NCBI GenBank assembly: GCA_017465845.1
Contig: JAFTVH010000104.1
Span: 1-64,000, forward strand
Origin: Lachnospiraceae bacterium
GTDB lineage: Bacteria; Bacillota; Clostridia; Lachnospirales; Lachnospiraceae
Length of the DNA stretch: 64,000 nucleotides
Direction of reading: 5' to 3'
Every line of letters starts with the position of its first letter. Position 1 is the stretch's first letter. Below the pieces are notes generated by a model. It did no database searches and had not been told where the DNA came from. It saw only the letters and a list, made by a program, of their open reading frames with translations. The position numbers and the translations under genes were made by a program. Shown here one piece after another: positions 61,203 to 64,000 of the stretch.

Positions 61203-61666
61203 ATAGGGAAATAAGGGCTGATATTTCAGATATTGGAGTGGATGCCAGTGAGAGAGTGAATGATGCGGTGGGCAGAAAGCTGTTTTGTCAGGCTGCATTT
61301 GCATCGAAACCGGACAGCAGACGACTGCTTCGCTTGTATGAGTTTGGGTTTAAGCAGAAGAGCAGCAGAACTTTTGGAGAATATTTCGCTATCTGGAGAA
61401 AGCACTTTCAGATAGCGGAGAAGCATCGGGAAAAATATATGAAATGGCTGTCAGGGGAAGTAGATAAGCGTGTGGAAGGTGTTGTCGGCGGAGGTCATAG
61501 GAAAAGCTATTATAAAGCGGCGGAGTTAATTGTGATGCTGGGAGCGCTTCGGGAAGAAAAAGGTGAGATGAATGGTATATATGAATTAGTGGAGCATTAT
61601 AAGAGAATGCATTCCAGGAAATATGCTTTCAGGAATGAGATTGATGAATTGGAAATGTATAATTAG
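61199..61666 (+). CDS. Hypothetical protein, possibly second half of a broken gene
   Basis: A 155-residue basic, helical protein. The end (HRKSYYKAAELIVMLGALRE, then HYKRMHSRKYAFRNEID) resembles the C-terminal repeat region of large SWIM-zinc-finger-associated helical proteins. Start ATG 61199 overlaps the previous stop (ATGA) but has no clear ribosome binding site, and the frame is open upstream of the ATG back to a stop at 61115. Either translational coupling or a frameshifted single gene is possible. Confidence 0.4.
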   Translation: MNREIRADISDIGVDASERVNDAVGRKLFCQAAFASKPDSRRLLRLYEFGFKQKSSRTFGEYFAIWRKHFQIAEKHREKYMKWLSGEVDKRVEGVVGGGHRKSYYKAAELIVMLGALREEKGEMNGIYELVEHYKRMHSRKYAFRNEIDELEMYN

Positions 61667-61797
61667 ATTGCATTTTGAGCATGTTTGACATATGATAAAA
61701 GTAGGAAAGTTTGTTGTGGGCAAGTGATTGAAAAATTGAGGGCTTTGAGGTAGTATAGTAACAATAGCAAGTAATGAGAATTTGCGAGGTAAAGATT

Positions 61798-63198
61798 ATG
61801 TTAAAGCATTTATCTATTAAGAATTTTAAAGGTTGGAAAGATACGGGGAATATTGAACTTGCACCGATAACAGTTTTCTTTGGAAGTAACAGTTCGGGAA
61901 AGTCCAGCATAGGTCAATTTTTAGTTATGCTTAAACAGACGATTCAGCAGCCTGATCGAAAGACAGTATTAATGTTGTCCGGAGATAAAGCGTCTGTTAA
62001 TTTAGGTACGCCTGCAGATATTTTTTATAATCATGATATGAACGAAAAGATTCAGTTTGAATATGAATGGGATTTGGAGAAACAGGCAGAATATGGTTCT
62101 GGGAAAAGCAGGAGCTATGATACAATCAAGTTTCATGCCGATATCCAAGTGAATAACCCAGAAGTGCAGTATTTGGAAGTGAATCGATTTTCATATGGAT
62201 TATTGCAGGATGATAAGCAAAAGCTTACTGTTGGTATGAAAAAATCAGATGATGGAAGCGGAAGCAGAAATTATGAATTATTTAGTGAAGTAGAAGAATT
62301 GAAGAGAACGAAGGGGCGTCCATGGAAATTATCGGAACCAATGAAGTATTATGGTTTTCCTGATGCTGCACTTGCATATTATCAAGATGCAGATTTCTTG
62401 CAGGACTTAAATCTTCATCAAGAAAATTTGTTTAATAAGTTTTTTTATTTGGGACCACTTAGAACAAAATCAAGTCGTATTTATAGTTGGGCAGGAACGA
62501 ATCCTGATAGTGTTGGAGATGATGGAAGGTATACTATTCAGGCAATTCTCTCAGCAAAGCATGAAGGGCGTAAATTCAACTTTTTACCACATCAGCAATA
62601 CAGGCCATTTGAGGCAATAATTGGAGCTGCATTGAAGAAAATGGAATTAATCGAGGAGTATAAGATTAATCGAATAGAAAATCGTCAAGATTATGAGGTG
62701 AAAGTAAAGATTAAGGGGGCTTCAGAATATGTCAGTCTTCCTGATGTTGGTTTTGGGGTATCACAGGTCCTGCCGGTAATTGTACAGCTGTTTTATGCAC
62801 CAAGTGGTTCAGTTATTTTTATTGAACAACCGGAGATTCATTTGCATCCGAAAGCGCAGACACTTTTGGCAGATGTAATTATAGATGTTCTCAATATGAG
62901 GGAAAATTACAAGGAACGGAAAATACAAGTTATTATTGAAACGCATTCAGAATATCTGCTTCGCAGACTGCAGATGCGAATATCTGATGAAACAATGAAA
63001 ACAGGAGATTTACGGGCATACTTTGCTCATAATAAGAAAAGTGGCTCCGTCTTGGAGGAATTGAAAGTAGATACTTATGGCAATATTCTTAATTGGCCGG
63101 AAGGTTTCTTCGGAGATATGGAAAAGGATATGTATGAACAGGCAATGAATGCAATGAACCGCAGGATAACAGAGAGGAATGCAGGATATAATGGATAG
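61798..63198 (+). CDS. AAA15/OLD-type ATPase (DUF3696), putative defence protein
   Basis: A 466-residue SMC-like ATPase: Walker A FGSNSSGKSS (about 28-37), a long insertion (about 70-260) with a coiled or alpha-beta lid region, signature-like LPDVGFGVSQVLPV, Walker B VIFIEQPEIHLHPKAQ, a switch ETHSEYLLRR and a C-terminal DUF3696 region (DTYGNILNWPEGFFGD). Proteins of this type occur in anti-phage systems with an effector encoded next door. GCGAGG is about 9 bases before ATG 61798. It overlaps the following PIN-like gene by 8 bases. I see no TOPRIM domain in it. Confidence 0.85.
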   Translation: MLKHLSIKNFKGWKDTGNIELAPITVFFGSNSSGKSSIGQFLVMLKQTIQQPDRKTVLMLSGDKASVNLGTPADIFYNHDMNEKIQFEYEWDLEKQAEYGSGKSRSYDTIKFHADIQVNNPEVQYLEVNRFSYGLLQDDKQKLTVGMKKSDDGSGSRNYELFSEVEELKRTKGRPWKLSEPMKYYGFPDAALAYYQDADFLQDLNLHQENLFNKFFYLGPLRTKSSRIYSWAGTNPDSVGDDGRYTIQAILSAKHEGRKFNFLPHQQYRPFEAIIGAALKKMELIEEYKINRIENRQDYEVKVKIKGASEYVSLPDVGFGVSQVLPVIVQLFYAPSGSVIFIEQPEIHLHPKAQTLLADVIIDVLNMRENYKERKIQVIIETHSEYLLRRLQMRISDETMKTGDLRAYFAHNKKSGSVLEELKVDTYGNILNWPEGFFGDMEKDMYEQAMNAMNRRITERNAGYNG

Positions 63199-63721
63199 AA
63201 TTATTTTGGATACGAATGTACCAGCTAAAGCTTCCACTGCACTCCAACTATGTCCGGAAGAAGAATTGGAAATGCAGAGGGCTTGTATTGAGTATATAGG
63301 AGAGTTGGTTTTTAGAAGTAACAAGAAACTGGTGTTGGATTTAGACCATGAAATCTGGAAGGAATACCATAATAATGTACGCAAAGACACTGACATGGGA
63401 AAATTGTTTTTTCGCTGGCTATATGATTATTGCAATATCATTTTACCGCAGGATCATATCAAGTTGGAAAAAGATGAAAACGGACAATATGTAGATTATC
63501 CATACGATGAACATACAAAAGATTTCGATGAAAGTGATAAAAAGTTCGTGGCACTTTCTAATGCGCATGCCCAAAGGCCGCCAATTATTGAAGCTGCTGA
63601 TGGTAAGTGGCTTGGATACGAAGAGGCCTTTAAGAAGTATGGAATACATATAGAATTTTTGGATAGAGATTATGCTCAAAGAATGTATGAGCAGAAGATA
63701 TTGAATAAGAGGTCTAAGTAA
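63191..63721 (+). CDS. PIN-like nuclease, probable effector
   Basis: A 176-residue protein with an N-terminal IILDTNVPAK (Asp7, first PIN metal ligand), an acidic LDLDHEIWKEYHN (about 52-64), and DESDKKFVALSNAH plus AADGKW towards the C-terminus, giving the four-acid pattern of PIN-like ribonucleases. ATG 63191 has GCAGGA upstream and overlaps the ATPase by 8 bases; ATG 63179 is too close to its site. The next gene begins at the base after its stop codon. The likely role is RNA cleavage controlled by the ATPase, which is inference. Confidence 0.7.
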   Translation: MDRIILDTNVPAKASTALQLCPEEELEMQRACIEYIGELVFRSNKKLVLDLDHEIWKEYHNNVRKDTDMGKLFFRWLYDYCNIILPQDHIKLEKDENGQYVDYPYDEHTKDFDESDKKFVALSNAHAQRPPIIEAADGKWLGYEEAFKKYGIHIEFLDRDYAQRMYEQKILNKRSK

Positions 63722-64000
63722 ATGTTTTATAAATTTCCCTCAACGCCATATATTTTTTTAGATAATTCTATACAGAAGAAAGAAAAAAACTATTTAACTG
63801 ATACGGAAATAGCTGATTTCTTAAGCAATAAGGTCACGGTGGAAGAGAAAATAGATGGTGCGAATCTGGGAATTTCGTTTGACAATCATGGTAAATTGCT
63901 ATTACAGAATCGAGGCGAATATATAAGTGAGCCATATTTCGGGCAATGGAAACCATTGAAAGCCTGGCTTGCATTACATGAAGATGAGTTGTTTGATGTT
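63722..64000 (+). CDS. RNA-ligase-family nucleotidyltransferase (partial, runs off the window)
   Basis: The first 93 codons of a gene whose ATG directly follows the PIN stop. VEEKIDGANLGISFD contains the K-x-D-G nucleotidyl-acceptor motif (Lys adenylation site), and LLLQNRGEYIS fits motif IIIa-like NRG of the RNA ligase/DNA ligase superfamily. A lysine-adenylating RNA ligase could rejoin RNA cut by the PIN-like nuclease. The C-terminus is outside the window. Confidence 0.75.
   Translation, partial: MFYKFPSTPYIFLDNSIQKKEKNYLTDTEIADFLSNKVTVEEKIDGANLGISFDNHGKLLLQNRGEYISEPYFGQWKPLKAWLALHEDELFDV

Noticed and set aside
61685-61690. TTGACA as promoter of the ATPase operon
   Set aside because: No -10 box lies 16-19 bases downstream; the best TATAGT (61754-61759) has no properly spaced -35.

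Overview
The window reads as chromosome of an anaerobic, spore-forming, low-to-mid GC Firmicute, most likely a gut Lachnospiraceae. This rests on gene content rather than a marker gene: SpoIIID, a SPOCS/LysM spore-type protein, a DUF5688 protein, the PyrK/PyrD (class 1B) dihydroorotate dehydrogenase pair, a desulfoferrodoxin for oxygen defence in an anaerobe, and several Lpl/YtcP-type oligosaccharide ABC importers with YesM/YesN or AraC-plus-sensor regulators. I found no rRNA, tRNA or CRISPR.

Layout. 1-1.7 kb: end of ddl plus murF (peptidoglycan precursor). 1.8-3.6 kb: a HipA-like kinase paired with a protein carrying a degenerate serine-recombinase tail, probably a toxin/antitoxin-like unit. 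3.6-11.1 kb: first glycan-import locus (membrane-anchored AraC regulator, binding lipoprotein, two permeases, a predicted toroid-fold enzyme). 11.1-11.9 kb: decayed mobile-element remnants. 11.9-33 kb: mainly housekeeping (plsC, pyrC-pyrK-pyrD, SPOCS/LysM, ispE, a GntR regulator, murI, cls, a trigger-factor-like lipoprotein, asnS, an NlpC/P60 hydrolase, nfo, recQ, a DnaQ-like exonuclease) with small regulators. 33.8 kb: spoIIID with a suggestive leader. 34.2-45.9 kb: second glycan locus (GH2 hydrolase, CE15-like esterase, YesN/YesM two-component system, ABC importer, esterase) whose three promoters share sequence motifs, so it looks like one regulon aimed at a (glucurono)glycan. 46-49.3 kb: an orphan PTS EIIC-like transporter and guaA. 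49.4-51.3 kb: a RelB/PIN toxin-antitoxin unit with a frameshifted toxin, a heavily structured repeat, and scrambled, partly inverted fragments of yfcC and pepD. 51.3-59.3 kb: third glycan locus, entirely on the minus strand. 59.5-61.7 kb: desulfoferrodoxin, a methyltransferase and two coupled ORFs that may be remnants of one gene. 61.8 kb to the right edge: a tight operon of an OLD/AAA15-type ATPase (DUF3696), a PIN-like nuclease and an RNA-ligase-family protein (cut off by the window), the best candidate for an undescribed, defence-like system.

The three importers all lack their own ATP-binding subunit, as is usual for this class; a shared ATPase elsewhere in the genome is the likely partner. 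Regulation visible in the sequence includes several near-consensus sigma-A promoters, strong intrinsic terminators, a terminator hairpin that contains the ribosome binding site of the next gene, and a dispersed palindromic repeat present at several intergenic sites.
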